Under the pieces are notes generated by a model. The model saw only the letters and a list, made by a program, of their open reading frames with translations, ran no database searches and had not been told where the DNA came from. The position numbers and the translations under genes are program-made. Below, piece after piece: positions 8,449 through 17,564 of a stretch of DNA of 64,000 nucleotides (position 1 is the first letter of the stretch; the number at the start of each line of letters is the position of its first letter). This stretch comes from JBAZMA01 sp041649995 (lineage in GTDB: Bacteria; Omnitrophota; Gorgyraeia; Velamenicoccales; Velamenicoccaceae): positions 1 to 64,000 of the forward strand of contig JBAZMA010000003.1 of NCBI GenBank assembly GCA_041649995.1. Direction: 5' to 3'.

Positions 8449-9195
8449 ATGAACAAAAACACACCCTTTTTCCTAATTACCGTTTTAACTCTGCTGTTTT
8501 TTTTATCCAGCCGGCCCTGTTTTTCCCAAGAGAGTTCTGTTTCCGCGGAAACTAAAAAGATGGCCGCGGAATACCGCGACAAAGGTTTGCATTACCAGAA
8601 AAACGGGGACATGGACACGGCCTTGATGTATTTCCAGAAGGCCATGGGCCTTGATCCGACGCTGGCCGTCGCCTATAACGACGCCGGGGTCATCTATGAA
8701 GCCAAGGGTTGGAACGACAGGGCCAAGCAGGCTTATGGCCGCGCCATCGAGCTGGACCCCACGCTGCCAAGCCCCTATTACAATATGGGCAGTATTTTTG
8801 AAAAAGAAGGGGATTTCGACAAGGCGATTTATTACTACAAGCAGCGCGTGCTGGTCGGCAGCTGGAATGACCAGTGGACGATAAAAGCGCGCCAGTCTTT
8901 GAAAGCGCTTGGCGTCGATGACCCTCAGCTCAGGGAAGATTTTCTAGACCAGCATATGACGAGCCTGATGTCCGGGGATGACATCACCGGTTCACCCAAG
9001 GGCAATGACCTTGACCCCAAGAAACGCAAGAGGGACGCCCGTTTGCACATGATGCGGGGCAAGCAGCTCTATTACATGGGCATGCATACAGAAGCCCTGA
9101 AAGAGATGGGGGTCGCCGCGGTCCTTGACCCGAAAAATAAGGAAATCAGCAAGTTCCTGGAAGAGGTCCAGAGAAAAACCCTTTTCAGCGATTAG
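8449..9195 (+). CDS. Exported TPR-repeat protein
   Basis: A 248-residue protein with an N-terminal signal sequence (hydrophobic residues about 8-22, probable cleavage after CFSQ). At least three tetratricopeptide repeats follow (about residues 40-150), seen as GLHYQKNGDMDTALMYFQKA, AYNDAGVIYEAKGWNDRAKQ and PYYNMGSIFEKEGDFDKAI. A last TPR-like unit lies near the C-terminus (GKQLYYMGMHTEALKEMGVA). TPRs bind protein partners; it probably acts in the periplasm as a scaffold. No specific role can be assigned. It stands alone between acsB and polA. Confidence 0.8.
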   Translation: MNKNTPFFLITVLTLLFFLSSRPCFSQESSVSAETKKMAAEYRDKGLHYQKNGDMDTALMYFQKAMGLDPTLAVAYNDAGVIYEAKGWNDRAKQAYGRAIELDPTLPSPYYNMGSIFEKEGDFDKAIYYYKQRVLVGSWNDQWTIKARQSLKALGVDDPQLREDFLDQHMTSLMSGDDITGSPKGNDLDPKKRKRDARLHMMRGKQLYYMGMHTEALKEMGVAAVLDPKNKEISKFLEEVQRKTLFSD

Positions 9196-9220
9196 CCACA
9201 AACCCCAAACCCTTCGACCC

Positions 9221-9250
9221 TTGACAGGAGTCGCGAACTTTTAGGAATAT
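9221..9250 (+). promoter_or_regulatory. Possible promoter for polA
   Basis: A perfect -35 word TTGACA lies at 9221-9226. The best -10 candidate is GAATAT at 9245-9250 (18-bp spacing), which is a poor match. The polA ATG is at 9271. Confidence 0.3.
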
Positions 9251-9270
9251 CTCACCGTTTTAGCCCTTCT

Positions 9271-11844
9271 ATGACAGTCTCCAAACTTTGTTTGATCGAC
9301 GCCAATTCGCTTTTTTACAGGGCTTTTTACGCGATTAAAGCGCAGTTGATGAATTCCAGAGGGCAGCCGACGAACGCCGTTTTCGGGTTTGTCCGCATGG
9401 TGAAAAAAATCTTGGGCGACATTCAGCCCCAGTACCTGGCTGTTTGTTTTGACGTCGGGAGAGTGACCCACAGGACGCAAAAATTCGCCGAATACAAAAT
9501 TCACAGGCAGCCTATGCCTGACGGCCTTTTGTCCCAGGTTCCCTGGATCAAGGACGTGGTCAAGGCGTATCATTTTCCCCTGTTTGAATGCGAAGGTTAC
9601 GAAGCTGATGATGTTATCGCCACCCTTGTCAGGAAAATGAAGGGCGAGGTTGACAAGATTATCATTGTCAGTTCGGACAAGGACATCCTTCAGCTGGTCT
9701 CTGAAAACGTGGAAGTCTATAACCCTTACAAGGAAGAAGGCCTGATCTTTACCCCGGAGCTCGTGCGCGAGCGTTTGGGTGTGCGGCCTGAGAGGATCCC
9801 GGATTTGCTGGCCCTGATGGGCGACGCTTCCGACAATATCCCAGGGGCCCGCGGGATCGGGGAAAAGACGGCGCGCGAGCTCTTGGCTTCTTTTGACGAT
9901 GTGGAAGACGTGATCCGCCACAAAGACAAAATTCCTCGCGAATCCGTGCGTAAGATCATCGCGGAGCGTCAGCAGGACATTCGCCTGAGCCGGGAACTGG
10001 CGGGATTGCATTATGAGGCCCCTCTGGAAACGGATTTGAAGTCCCTGCAGGTCAAACCTCCGGACAACGAACGGCTCTGGGACCTCTTCAGCCAGATGGA
10101 ACTGCGCGGTTTCCTGAAGGAGCTGTCCGAGGAACGGCTTTCCGAACCGGCCGGCAGACAACTGGCTATTGAAAAAAAAGAAGCGCAGGATGCCGCAGCC
10201 CTTCTTTCTTCTGTTGAAAAAAAAGGCCTTTTTGCTTTTGCCCTCAATGAGTCGGATTGCCGCGAACAGACGCTGAAAGGCAATATCGCCCTGGATGAAG
10301 AGACTGTTTGGGGCGTTACCGGCGAAGATGTCCGGCGCCTGATGGCGCTTGAGGGCTGCGTGGTCGTCTGCCACGACGCCAAATCCCTGCGCCACGCCTT
10401 GCGGCGCCTGAAGATTGAGACCAAGGTCAGGTTCTTTGACACGATGATGGCCGCCTATCTCCTGGAATCCTCCAGGACTGTGGCGGAACTGGACAATCTG
10501 ATCTGGGATCACTTGAGCGACAAGACTGTCAGCCGCCAGGATTACCTGGGCAAGGAGTCTCATTTTGTCCTGCGGCTGCATAAGACGCTGGAGCGCCAAT
10601 TGTCGCAGAAGCAGATGGAGGGTCTTTTTTGGGACTTGGAAATGCCCCTGGAAGATGTCCTTTTTGAGATGGAATCCGTCGGCATCCACGTGGACCTGGA
10701 TTTTTTAAAAGATCTCTCGGCGCGCCTGGATAAGAAACTCAGCCGGCTTGTGGAGAAGATCTTCGCGCTGGCCGGATGTGAATTCAACATCAATTCTCCC
10801 AAACAGCTGGCCGATGTCCTTTTTCAGAAGCTAAAGCTGACGGCCGTCAAAAAAACCAAGACCGGATTTTCGACGGACGAGGAGGTGCTGACCCGGCTTT
10901 CCGCAGACCATGAGCTGCCGCATCTTCTTTTGGAGTTTCGCCAGATCTCAAAACTCAAGACCACCTATGTGGACGCCTTACCGGCCTTGAGGGACCCGAA
11001 GACCGGCCGCATCCATACGACCTTTAATCAGGCGGGCACGGAAACCGGGCGCCTGAGTTCCAGCGCTCCCAATCTTCAGAATATTCCCATCAAGACCGAG
11101 TTGGGCCGCAGCATCCGGAAGGCGTTTGTGCCGTCGGAAGGGTTTGATGAGATCCTGTCGGCCGATTATTCGCAGGTGGAACTGCGCATCCTGGCCCATT
11201 TGTCCGGGGACCAGGCCTTAATTGAGGCTTTTGAAAAGGATCTGGATATTCACCGGCATACGGCTTCCCTGATTTTCGGGGTGCAGGAGAAAGACGTGAC
11301 CGAAGAGATGAGGGAGAACGCCAAGCGCGTGAATTTCGGCATTGTTTACGGCATGAGTCCCTACGGGCTGGCGCGGGATTTAAAGATAGACCCCAGGACG
11401 GCGGAGGCGTTTATCTGTGAATATTTTCTGCGTTATCCTTTGGTGAAATCGTATTTGGACGGGCAGGTGGAATCTGTCCGGAAGAACGGGTTTGTTTCCA
11501 CGATCCTTGGACGCAGGCGCTATATCCCCGAGATCCATAATGCCAACCAGTCCATCAGGCAATTTGCCGAACGTCAGGCCATTAACGCGCCCATCCAGGG
11601 ATCTGCGGCGGACTTGATCAAACTGGCCATGATCGATCTGGATGGAAAACTTAGGAAAAAAGGATGCGTGTCGCGGCTGGTGATCCAGGTCCATGACGAA
11701 CTGGTGCTGGAGTTAAAGGCGGAAGAAGCGAAAAATGTCAAGGCCCTGGTCAAGGCCAGCATGGAAAAGGCCATGACGCTTAAAGTTCCGCTCAAGGTCT
11801 CCTTGAAATCGGGGAAGAATTGGTTGGATGTCGAAGAGAATTAA
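9271..11844 (+). CDS. polA: DNA polymerase I, proofreading site degenerate
   Basis: Repairs DNA and removes RNA primers. The 857-residue protein has three regions: the 5' nuclease (1-290, with CFDVGR, EGYEADDVIAT, SSDKD, GDASDNIPGARGIGEKTA), a 3'-5' exonuclease-like domain (about 300-460) and the polymerase (about 470-857, with SADYSQVELRILAHLSGD, the O-helix RVNFGIVYGMSPYGL and VHDEL). The exonuclease metal residues are missing: the usual DxE start reads FALNES, and the later Asp motifs are also changed. Proofreading is therefore probably absent, as in Bacillus-type Pol I. No clear ribosome site precedes the ATG. Confidence 0.96.
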   Translation: MTVSKLCLIDANSLFYRAFYAIKAQLMNSRGQPTNAVFGFVRMVKKILGDIQPQYLAVCFDVGRVTHRTQKFAEYKIHRQPMPDGLLSQVPWIKDVVKAYHFPLFECEGYEADDVIATLVRKMKGEVDKIIIVSSDKDILQLVSENVEVYNPYKEEGLIFTPELVRERLGVRPERIPDLLALMGDASDNIPGARGIGEKTARELLASFDDVEDVIRHKDKIPRESVRKIIAERQQDIRLSRELAGLHYEAPLETDLKSLQVKPPDNERLWDLFSQMELRGFLKELSEERLSEPAGRQLAIEKKEAQDAAALLSSVEKKGLFAFALNESDCREQTLKGNIALDEETVWGVTGEDVRRLMALEGCVVVCHDAKSLRHALRRLKIETKVRFFDTMMAAYLLESSRTVAELDNLIWDHLSDKTVSRQDYLGKESHFVLRLHKTLERQLSQKQMEGLFWDLEMPLEDVLFEMESVGIHVDLDFLKDLSARLDKKLSRLVEKIFALAGCEFNINSPKQLADVLFQKLKLTAVKKTKTGFSTDEEVLTRLSADHELPHLLLEFRQISKLKTTYVDALPALRDPKTGRIHTTFNQAGTETGRLSSSAPNLQNIPIKTELGRSIRKAFVPSEGFDEILSADYSQVELRILAHLSGDQALIEAFEKDLDIHRHTASLIFGVQEKDVTEEMRENAKRVNFGIVYGMSPYGLARDLKIDPRTAEAFICEYFLRYPLVKSYLDGQVESVRKNGFVSTILGRRRYIPEIHNANQSIRQFAERQAINAPIQGSAADLIKLAMIDLDGKLRKKGCVSRLVIQVHDELVLELKAEEAKNVKALVKASMEKAMTLKVPLKVSLKSGKNWLDVEEN

Positions 11845-11861
11845 GAAGCAGGAACCCCTCG

Positions 11862-11972
11862 CGTGGATATTTTGAAAATTTCTGTTTTGCGACCAGTCCT
11901 CTGGAGAGTTCGACGGAAAACCGGATATTTTCAAAATACGCTCGGGGTTAATCTCGACAAAAACGAGATTAA
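11862..11972 (+). promoter_or_regulatory. Inverted repeats and hairpin at the glgA ribosome site
   Basis: Two related words, GGATATTTTGAAAAT (about 11866) and GGATATTTTCAAAAT (about 11925), form part of a longer imperfect inverted repeat. A perfect 9-bp hairpin (TTAATCTCG/CGAGATTAA, 11948-11972) directly abuts the ribosome site GGGGG and the glgA ATG at 11982. It could shelter or insulate translation of glgA. Function is inferred from position. Confidence 0.5.
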
Positions 11973-11981
11973 GGGGGAATC

Positions 11982-13406
11982 ATGAAAATTGCCTTATGCG
12001 CCAGTGAAGCGGTTCCATTCGCAAAGACCGGAGGGTTGGCGGATGTCTGCGGAGCGCTGCCCGAGGAGCTTGGGGCCCTGGGCCATGAAGTGATTTTGGT
12101 CATGCCGAAATATCCTTCGGTCAAGTCGGCGGGGTTTTTGACAAAAAGTGTTTCCGACGATTTTGAAGTCGCCTCTATTTCACAGCATGTGAAAGCCTAT
12201 TTTCTCTCCCACGACATGTATCTGCGCGGCAACCTTTACGGCGACCGTTTCGGCGACTATCCGGATAATCTTAATCGCTTCGCTTATTTTTGCCGCAAGT
12301 CCCTGGAGCTTTTTGAGACGATTGATTTTGTTCCGGATTGCGTCCATTGCCACGACTGGCAGACGTCGTTGATCCCAGTTTATTTAAAAAGCCGCGGTAA
12401 GGATATTTTTAAGGATTCGCCCGTGCCGGCCTCGGTCCTGACGATCCATAATCTGGCCTACCAGGGCCTTTTTCCGAAAGAGAAAATGCCGGAAACGGGT
12501 TTGGGCTGGGATTATTTCACGATGGACGGCCTGGAATATTTTGACAAGATCAATTTGCTCAAAGGGGGCATTTTGTTTTCCGACGCCATCAATACCGTCA
12601 GCCCCACCTATGCCCGCGAGGTCCAGACAAAGGAATTCGGCTGTGGTCTTGAAGGCGTGCTGGCGCAGCGGCAAGAGCGTTTCTCCGGCATCTTGAACGG
12701 CGTGGATTATAAGGTATGGAATCCCCAGGCGGACAGCGCTCTGGAAAAGAATTACACGGTCAAAAATCCCGAGGACAAGGCCGCTGACAAACGTAAGCTT
12801 CAGGAGGTCTGCGGTTTTCCTCTTGACCCGGCTGTTTTTCTTCTGGGGTTTGTCGGCCGTCTCGTGGAACAGAAAGGGATCGATCTTATCCTTAAGGTGC
12901 TGCCGGAATGCGTGCGCCTGGGAATGCAGGCCGTGATCCTTGGTGTCGGCGACCCCGAGCATGAACAGCGCGCCGTTGATCTGGCGCAGAAGTTTCCCAG
13001 GAATATTTTTTACAGCTCGCGATTTGACGAGGTTTTGGCGCGCAGGATTTACGCGGGTTCCGACGCGTTTTTGATGCCTTCGCGTTTTGAGCCCTGCGGC
13101 ATCGGGCAGCTGATCAGTTTCAAGTACGGCACGATCCCGGTGGTCTATAAAACCGGGGGGCTGGGGGATACGGTCATCGATTACAGGCATAACCCGAAAT
13201 TCGGCACGGGGTTCGTCTTCACCAGGCCGCAGGGCAAGGATTTTCTGGCGGCCATAGAGGCGGCCCGCGCGCTTTTCGAGGACGGTAAAAAATGGCTGGA
13301 TCTGATGAAGCGCGTGATGAAGCTCAATTTTTCCTGGAAAGAATCCGCCAGGGAATATGTCCGTCTGTATGAGAAGGCCAAGCGGTCCTCCAGGTTAAAG
13401 GTATGA
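11982..13406 (+). CDS. glgA: Glycogen (starch) synthase, GT5 family
   Basis: Transfers glucose from ADP- or UDP-glucose to growing alpha-1,4-glucan. The 474-residue length is standard. It starts with the sugar-nucleotide-binding KTGGLADVCGALP segment and ends with the GT-B C-terminal domain, including FVGRLVEQKGIDLI, MPSRFEPCGIGQL and YKTGGLGDTV. It overlaps coaE by 4 bp (ATGA), so the two are translated together. No other glycogen gene is adjacent; the phosphorylase-like enzyme at 48414 could be a distant partner. Confidence 0.94.
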   Translation: MKIALCASEAVPFAKTGGLADVCGALPEELGALGHEVILVMPKYPSVKSAGFLTKSVSDDFEVASISQHVKAYFLSHDMYLRGNLYGDRFGDYPDNLNRFAYFCRKSLELFETIDFVPDCVHCHDWQTSLIPVYLKSRGKDIFKDSPVPASVLTIHNLAYQGLFPKEKMPETGLGWDYFTMDGLEYFDKINLLKGGILFSDAINTVSPTYAREVQTKEFGCGLEGVLAQRQERFSGILNGVDYKVWNPQADSALEKNYTVKNPEDKAADKRKLQEVCGFPLDPAVFLLGFVGRLVEQKGIDLILKVLPECVRLGMQAVILGVGDPEHEQRAVDLAQKFPRNIFYSSRFDEVLARRIYAGSDAFLMPSRFEPCGIGQLISFKYGTIPVVYKTGGLGDTVIDYRHNPKFGTGFVFTRPQGKDFLAAIEAARALFEDGKKWLDLMKRVMKLNFSWKESAREYVRLYEKAKRSSRLKV

Positions 13407-13999
13407 CCAAGATCGGATTGACGGGCGGGTTCGGGACCGGTAAGACCACAGTCCTTGGGTTTTTCGCGAAGCTGGGGGCGCGCACGTTTGACGCCGACCT
13501 CGTGGTGCGGCGGGAACTGGCGGGTAACGCCGTTTTGCGCAAAAAGATCCGGCGCGTGTTCGGGCCCGGGGTGTTCAAGGGCGCCCGCCTGGATCGCGCA
13601 ATGCTGGCGCGGCGCGTGTTTTCAAACAGCCGGCTTTTGGCCTCGCTCAACGGCCTGGTGCACCCGGTCGTCAAAAAAAGGCTGTTGGAATATTTCCGCA
13701 GGAACCGAAAGGCCGCCGTGGTCGTGGCGGAAATCCCCCTTCTTTTTGAAACGGATTTTTATAGGTTTTTTGACAGGACGGTTTGCGTGAAGGCCGGCCG
13801 ACAGGCGCGGAAACAGAGGCTCAGCCTTCAGCGCCGGATCACGCCCGGGGAGATCGCGCGAAGGGCGCGCCATCAGCTCCCTTTAGCGGCCAAGATTGCG
13901 CGTTGCGATCTGGTGATTGATAACAACGGCAGGAAGAAAGACACCTTTCAACAGGTGAAAACAATCATGGAGGAAGAAAAGTGGAAAAGCTCGAAATAG
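13403..13999 (+). CDS. coaE: Dephospho-CoA kinase
   Basis: Phosphorylates dephospho-CoA in the last step of coenzyme A synthesis. The 198-residue protein has the P-loop GLTGGFGTGKTTV at residues 5-17, the substrate Asp segment TFDADLVVR, and the LHPVVKK and VVAEIPLLFET motifs of the family. The start overlaps the glgA stop (ATGA) and the end overlaps rho by 19 bp, so it lies within a tightly coupled run. Confidence 0.93.
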   Translation: MTKIGLTGGFGTGKTTVLGFFAKLGARTFDADLVVRRELAGNAVLRKKIRRVFGPGVFKGARLDRAMLARRVFSNSRLLASLNGLVHPVVKKRLLEYFRRNRKAAVVVAEIPLLFETDFYRFFDRTVCVKAGRQARKQRLSLQRRITPGEIARRARHQLPLAAKIARCDLVIDNNGRKKDTFQQVKTIMEEEKWKSSK

Positions 14000-15240
14000 C
14001 AAAACTCAAGGAAATGAAGATCGCGGATCTCGCGAAGTTCGCCAAGAGCCTGAATGTGAACGGTATCAGCGGTTCAAAAAAACAGGACCTGATTTTCAAG
14101 ATCCTTCAGGCGCAGGCGGAACGCGAAGGGTTGATGTTCGGGGAAGGGGTCCTGGAGATCCTGCCTGAGGGGTTCGGTTTTCTTCGCTCGGCGAATTACA
14201 ATTACCTGCCGTGCCCGGACGATATCTATGTTTCTCCGTCGCAGATCAGGAAATTCGACCTGCGCACGGGCGACACGGTTTCCGGACAGATCCGGCCGCC
14301 GAAAGAAGGCGAGAAATATTTCGCTTTGCTCAAAGTCGAGGCCGTGAATTTTGAGAACCCGGACATGGCCAAGGATAAGATTCTTTTTGACAACCTGACC
14401 CCCGTTTATCCCAACGCCCGTTTTCAGCTGGAAAACTCCCCTGAGGATATTTCCACCAGGATCATGGACCTTCTGACTCCGATCGGCAAGGGGCAGCGCG
14501 GGTTGATCGTGGCCCAGCCTTACAGCGGCAAGACGGTCCTGTTGCAGAAGATCGCCAACGCCATCACCAAGAATAACCCGGAAACGGTCCTCATGGTGCT
14601 TTTGATCGATGAGCGGCCTGAGGAAGTCACGGACATGCAGCGGCTTGTCAAGGGTGAGGTCATCAGCTCGACGTTTGACGAGCCGGCCGAGCGTCACGTC
14701 CAGGTCGCCGAGATCGTCCTGGAGAAGGCCAAGAGGCTCATCGAACACAAGAAAGACGTGGTCGTGCTTCTGGATTCCATCACCCGCCTGGCGCGCGCCT
14801 ACAACACGGTCGTGCCCCATTCAGGAAAGATCCTGACCGGCGGTATGGACTCCCACGCTCTCCACAAACCCAAGCGCTTCTTCGGGGCCGCCAGGGCCCT
14901 GGAAGAGGGGGGAAGCCTGACCATTATCGCGACCGCGCTGGTGGACACGGGCAGCCGCATGGATGAAGTCATCTTCGAAGAATTCAAAGGGACGGGCAAT
15001 ATGGAATTGCAGCTGGACCGTAATCTGTTTCAGCGCCGCATTTATCCGGCCATTGATATCAAGCGCTCCAATACGCGCCGCGAAGAGCTTCTGATCGATC
15101 CCAAACACCTTCAAAAGATCTGGATCCTTCGTAAGGTTTTGAATGAGCTGAACTCGGCGGAGGCGATGGAACTTTTGATTGACAAGCTTTCCAAAACTAA
15201 GAATAATAATGACTTCTTGGACAGCATGAATCAGAAATAA
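13981..15240 (+). CDS. rho: Transcription termination factor Rho
   Basis: A hexameric RNA helicase that ends transcription. The 419-residue protein has the N-terminal helical domain, the RNA-binding cold-shock-like domain (GVLEILPEGFGFLRS, residues about 58-75), and the ATPase core with Walker A GLIVAQPYSGKT, Walker B VVVLLDSITRLARAYN and the Q/R-loop region GGMDSHALHKPKRFFGAARA. The start is GTG at 13981 inside the coaE 3' end. Many operons in the window lack intrinsic terminators, consistent with Rho use. Confidence 0.96.
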   Translation: MEKLEIAKLKEMKIADLAKFAKSLNVNGISGSKKQDLIFKILQAQAEREGLMFGEGVLEILPEGFGFLRSANYNYLPCPDDIYVSPSQIRKFDLRTGDTVSGQIRPPKEGEKYFALLKVEAVNFENPDMAKDKILFDNLTPVYPNARFQLENSPEDISTRIMDLLTPIGKGQRGLIVAQPYSGKTVLLQKIANAITKNNPETVLMVLLIDERPEEVTDMQRLVKGEVISSTFDEPAERHVQVAEIVLEKAKRLIEHKKDVVVLLDSITRLARAYNTVVPHSGKILTGGMDSHALHKPKRFFGAARALEEGGSLTIIATALVDTGSRMDEVIFEEFKGTGNMELQLDRNLFQRRIYPAIDIKRSNTRREELLIDPKHLQKIWILRKVLNELNSAEAMELLIDKLSKTKNNNDFLDSMNQK

Positions 15241-15320
15241 AATAATTAAGAATTAAGAATGAAAAATGAAGAAGGGCAACGGGTTGCAAAAGTTTCATTC
15301 TCAATTCTTAATTCAAATCG
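15241..15320. repeat. Short 7-bp-period repeat between rho and rpmE
   Basis: AATTAAG-type heptamers (AATTAAG, AATTAAG, AATGAAA, AATGAAG) run from about 15243. They face a partly complementary tail (TTTCATTCTCAATTCTTAATTC) near 15291-15313, so the RNA could fold into an imperfect hairpin. It resembles the AATTAAG module of the larger intergenic arrays. Confidence 0.55.
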
Positions 15321-15338
15321 TTGAAAGGAGCTAGAGTC

Positions 15339-15548
15339 ATGAAAGAAAAGATTCATCCGCCTTATAAGGAGACAACCATTATCTGCGCCTGCGGGTCTGT
15401 GACCCATACGCGCTCCACCAAGCAGAATATCCGCGTGGACATCTGTTCCAATTGCCATCCGTTCTTTACCGGCAAGCAGAAGTTCGTGGATACGGCCGGA
15501 CGCGTGGAGAAATTCATGAAGAAATACAAAAAGACCCCCAAGGAATGA
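15339..15548 (+). CDS. rpmE: 50S ribosomal protein L31 (zinc-binding type)
   Basis: A 69-residue ribosomal protein of the large subunit. It carries the zinc-type cysteines, ICACGS near residue 15 and CSNC near residue 36, so it is the C+ form. The ATG at 15339 is preceded by AAGGAG (15325-15330), whereas an upstream TTG would overlap this site. It lies between rho and prfA, a common order (rho-rpmE-prfA-prmC). Confidence 0.96.
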   Translation: MKEKIHPPYKETTIICACGSVTHTRSTKQNIRVDICSNCHPFFTGKQKFVDTAGRVEKFMKKYKKTPKE

Positions 15549-15564
15549 AGGCGGTTTTGGGATT

Positions 15565-16623
15565 ATGACCAAAAAGTACGAGGAATTGAAGAAGAGAAAA
15601 GAAGAACTCGAGCATCTTCTGTCTCAGCAGGAGGTTGTGGCTGATTCGGCGCTGTGCACGAAGTATGCCAAAGAGCTTTCCGATATCACCCCCGCTGTCC
15701 GTGTTTATGAGGAGTTTTGCGACGCGCAGCAGCAGGCCCGGGAACTGGAACATATCTTGAAAGACAAGTCCCACGCCAGGGATTTTCTTGAATTGGCGGA
15801 AGCCGAGGTCCGCGAGCTGGGGCAGAAAAGCGAGCGCCTGCGTCAGAAGCTTGAGGATTTGACCCGTGCCCCTGATCCGGATTTGAACCGTCGCTGCATG
15901 ATTGAGATCAGGGGCGGCACAGGCGGGCAGGAAGCATCCTTGTTCGCGGCAGACCTTTATCGCATGTATACCAAGTACGCCGCCTCGAAGAATTGGGAAG
16001 TGGAGCTGATGTCTTTGAGCCCGACGGATCTGGGAGGCGTCAAGGAAGTGGTTTTTTCGGTGCAGGGGCCGGATGCCTACAAGAGGCTGAAATTTGAAAG
16101 CGGGGTGCACCGCGTCCAGCGCGTGCCCACAACAGAGGCCTCCGGACGCATTCATACATCCGCGGCAACAGTGGCCGTTTTGTTTGAGCCTGAAGAAACT
16201 GATCTTGAGATCGACGTCAAGGATTTGAAGGTTGATGTGTATCGCGCCGGCGGGCATGGCGGTCAGCACGTCAATACGACGGATTCTGCCGTGCGTATCA
16301 CGCATATCCCGACAGGCCTGGTCGTAACCTGTCAGGACGAGCGTTCCCAGATCAAAAACAAGGCCAAGGCCATGAGGGTCTTGAGGACGCGCCTGTTGGA
16401 CGAAATGGTGCGCAGACGCCATGTCGAGCGCTCGGAAACCAGGAAGCTGCAGGTAGGCTCGGGCGACCGCAGTGAAAAGATCAGGACATACAATTTTCCG
16501 GACAGGCGCGTGACAGATCACCGCATCGGCTTTACGTCCCATCGCCTGGAGGAGATGCTCAACGGTTCCCTGGATGAATTAACGGATGCCCTTTTGAAGG
16601 CGGAGGGGCAGGCTTCGAAATAA
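15565..16623 (+). CDS. prfA: Peptide chain release factor 1
   Basis: Recognises UAA and UAG stop codons and triggers peptide release. The 352-residue length is typical. The peptidyl-release motif GGQ is at residues 232-234, in AGGHGGQHVNTTDSAV. The RF1-type stop-codon tripeptide region reads RVPTTEASGRIHTS, not the SPF of RF2. The start follows rpmE by 16 bp. prmC, which methylates the GGQ glutamine, follows directly. Confidence 0.96.
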   Translation: MTKKYEELKKRKEELEHLLSQQEVVADSALCTKYAKELSDITPAVRVYEEFCDAQQQARELEHILKDKSHARDFLELAEAEVRELGQKSERLRQKLEDLTRAPDPDLNRRCMIEIRGGTGGQEASLFAADLYRMYTKYAASKNWEVELMSLSPTDLGGVKEVVFSVQGPDAYKRLKFESGVHRVQRVPTTEASGRIHTSAATVAVLFEPEETDLEIDVKDLKVDVYRAGGHGGQHVNTTDSAVRITHIPTGLVVTCQDERSQIKNKAKAMRVLRTRLLDEMVRRRHVERSETRKLQVGSGDRSEKIRTYNFPDRRVTDHRIGFTSHRLEEMLNGSLDELTDALLKAEGQASK

Positions 16624-16664
16624 GCCTGAATTTTTTCTCCACCGCAGGGCGGAGCTAAAAAACC

Positions 16665-17465
16665 ATGAACGAGATTGAAACCATTCTTTGCAAACTCCTG
16701 GCATGCAGTCGCAGCGAACTTTATCTGGAGCGCTCCCGCAAGGCCTTAAGCGAAAAGGAGAGCCGCAGGCTGGAGGCTGTGCTGCGCAGGCGCATGAGCG
16801 GCGAACCCTTGCAGTATCTTTTGGGCGACGCGGATTTCATGGGGTTGAAATTGGCTGTCAAGCCGGGTGTTTTGATCCCCAGGCCTGAAACAGAGGTTCT
16901 CGTCGAAGAAACGCTCGCCTGCCTCAAGGCCCTTTTTCCCGCTCCGCTGAAGATCCTGGACCTTTGCACAGGCAGCGGGAATATTGCCATAGCCCTGGCG
17001 GCTTTTCTTCCGGCGCGCGTCTGTGATGAAATACTGGCGACGGACATCTCCGGCACCTGCCTTTCTGTGGCCAGGGGCAATGCCAGGCGCTGCGGGGTTT
17101 CAGACCGGATCATGTTTTTGGAATCGGATCTCTTTTTGAACCTCAAAGGGCGCGCGTTTGACGCCATCGTGTCCAATCCTCCGTATGTGTCGTTGCGCGA
17201 TTACAAGCGCCTTCCCTGGGATGTGCGTCAGGAACCCGCGCAGGCGCTGCTGGCGCCGGAAAACGGATTATATTTTTATAAAAGGATCGAAAAGGGAAGC
17301 CGGGATTTTCTCAAGCCCGGGGGAACGCTTTTCCTTGAGATCGGCGATGGTCAGAGACAGGGCCTTTTAAAGATCTTTAGCCGTTCCTCTTTATGGCATG
17401 AACCCAGGTTCATCAGGGATATGGCTGGCAGGGACCGGGTGGCTGTCATTCGCCGGAAAAGCTGA
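16665..17465 (+). CDS. prmC: Release factor glutamine methyltransferase
   Basis: An S-adenosylmethionine-dependent enzyme that methylates the GGQ glutamine of release factors. The 266-residue protein has the N-terminal helical domain, the PLQYLLGDADFMG and PGVLIPRPETEVLVE segments, the SAM loop LDLCTGSGNIAIALA and the catalytic NPPY motif (VSNPPYVS, near residue 170). It sits 41 bp after prfA, its substrate gene. Confidence 0.95.
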   Translation: MNEIETILCKLLACSRSELYLERSRKALSEKESRRLEAVLRRRMSGEPLQYLLGDADFMGLKLAVKPGVLIPRPETEVLVEETLACLKALFPAPLKILDLCTGSGNIAIALAAFLPARVCDEILATDISGTCLSVARGNARRCGVSDRIMFLESDLFLNLKGRAFDAIVSNPPYVSLRDYKRLPWDVRQEPAQALLAPENGLYFYKRIEKGSRDFLKPGGTLFLEIGDGQRQGLLKIFSRSSLWHEPRFIRDMAGRDRVAVIRRKS

Positions 17466-17473
17466 CTCGCGCT

Positions 17474-17555
17474 TTGCGTCGGCACACTGACTACGCATCC
17501 CACTGTGTAACTTATTCGTGGGATTTCGCTGGATGCCGACTGCGTCGGCACACTG
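17474..17555. repeat. Repeated word and hairpins between prmC and murA
   Basis: TGCGTCGGCACACTGA occurs twice (about 17474 and 17540). Between the copies is a hairpin ATCCCAC/GTGGGAT, and the second copy forms TGCCGAC/GTCGGCA with the bases before it. It may be a leader or processing signal for murA; no promoter is evident. Confidence 0.5.
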
Positions 17556-17564
17556 AGGAGCTCA

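Noticed and set aside
9241..10689. Long minus-strand open frame (482 codons) opposite polA
   Set aside because: polA is unambiguous on the + strand; the antisense frame is a composition effect with no recognisable domain. The same holds for minus frames opposite metF (4421-5203) and the beta-CASP gene (38949-40127).
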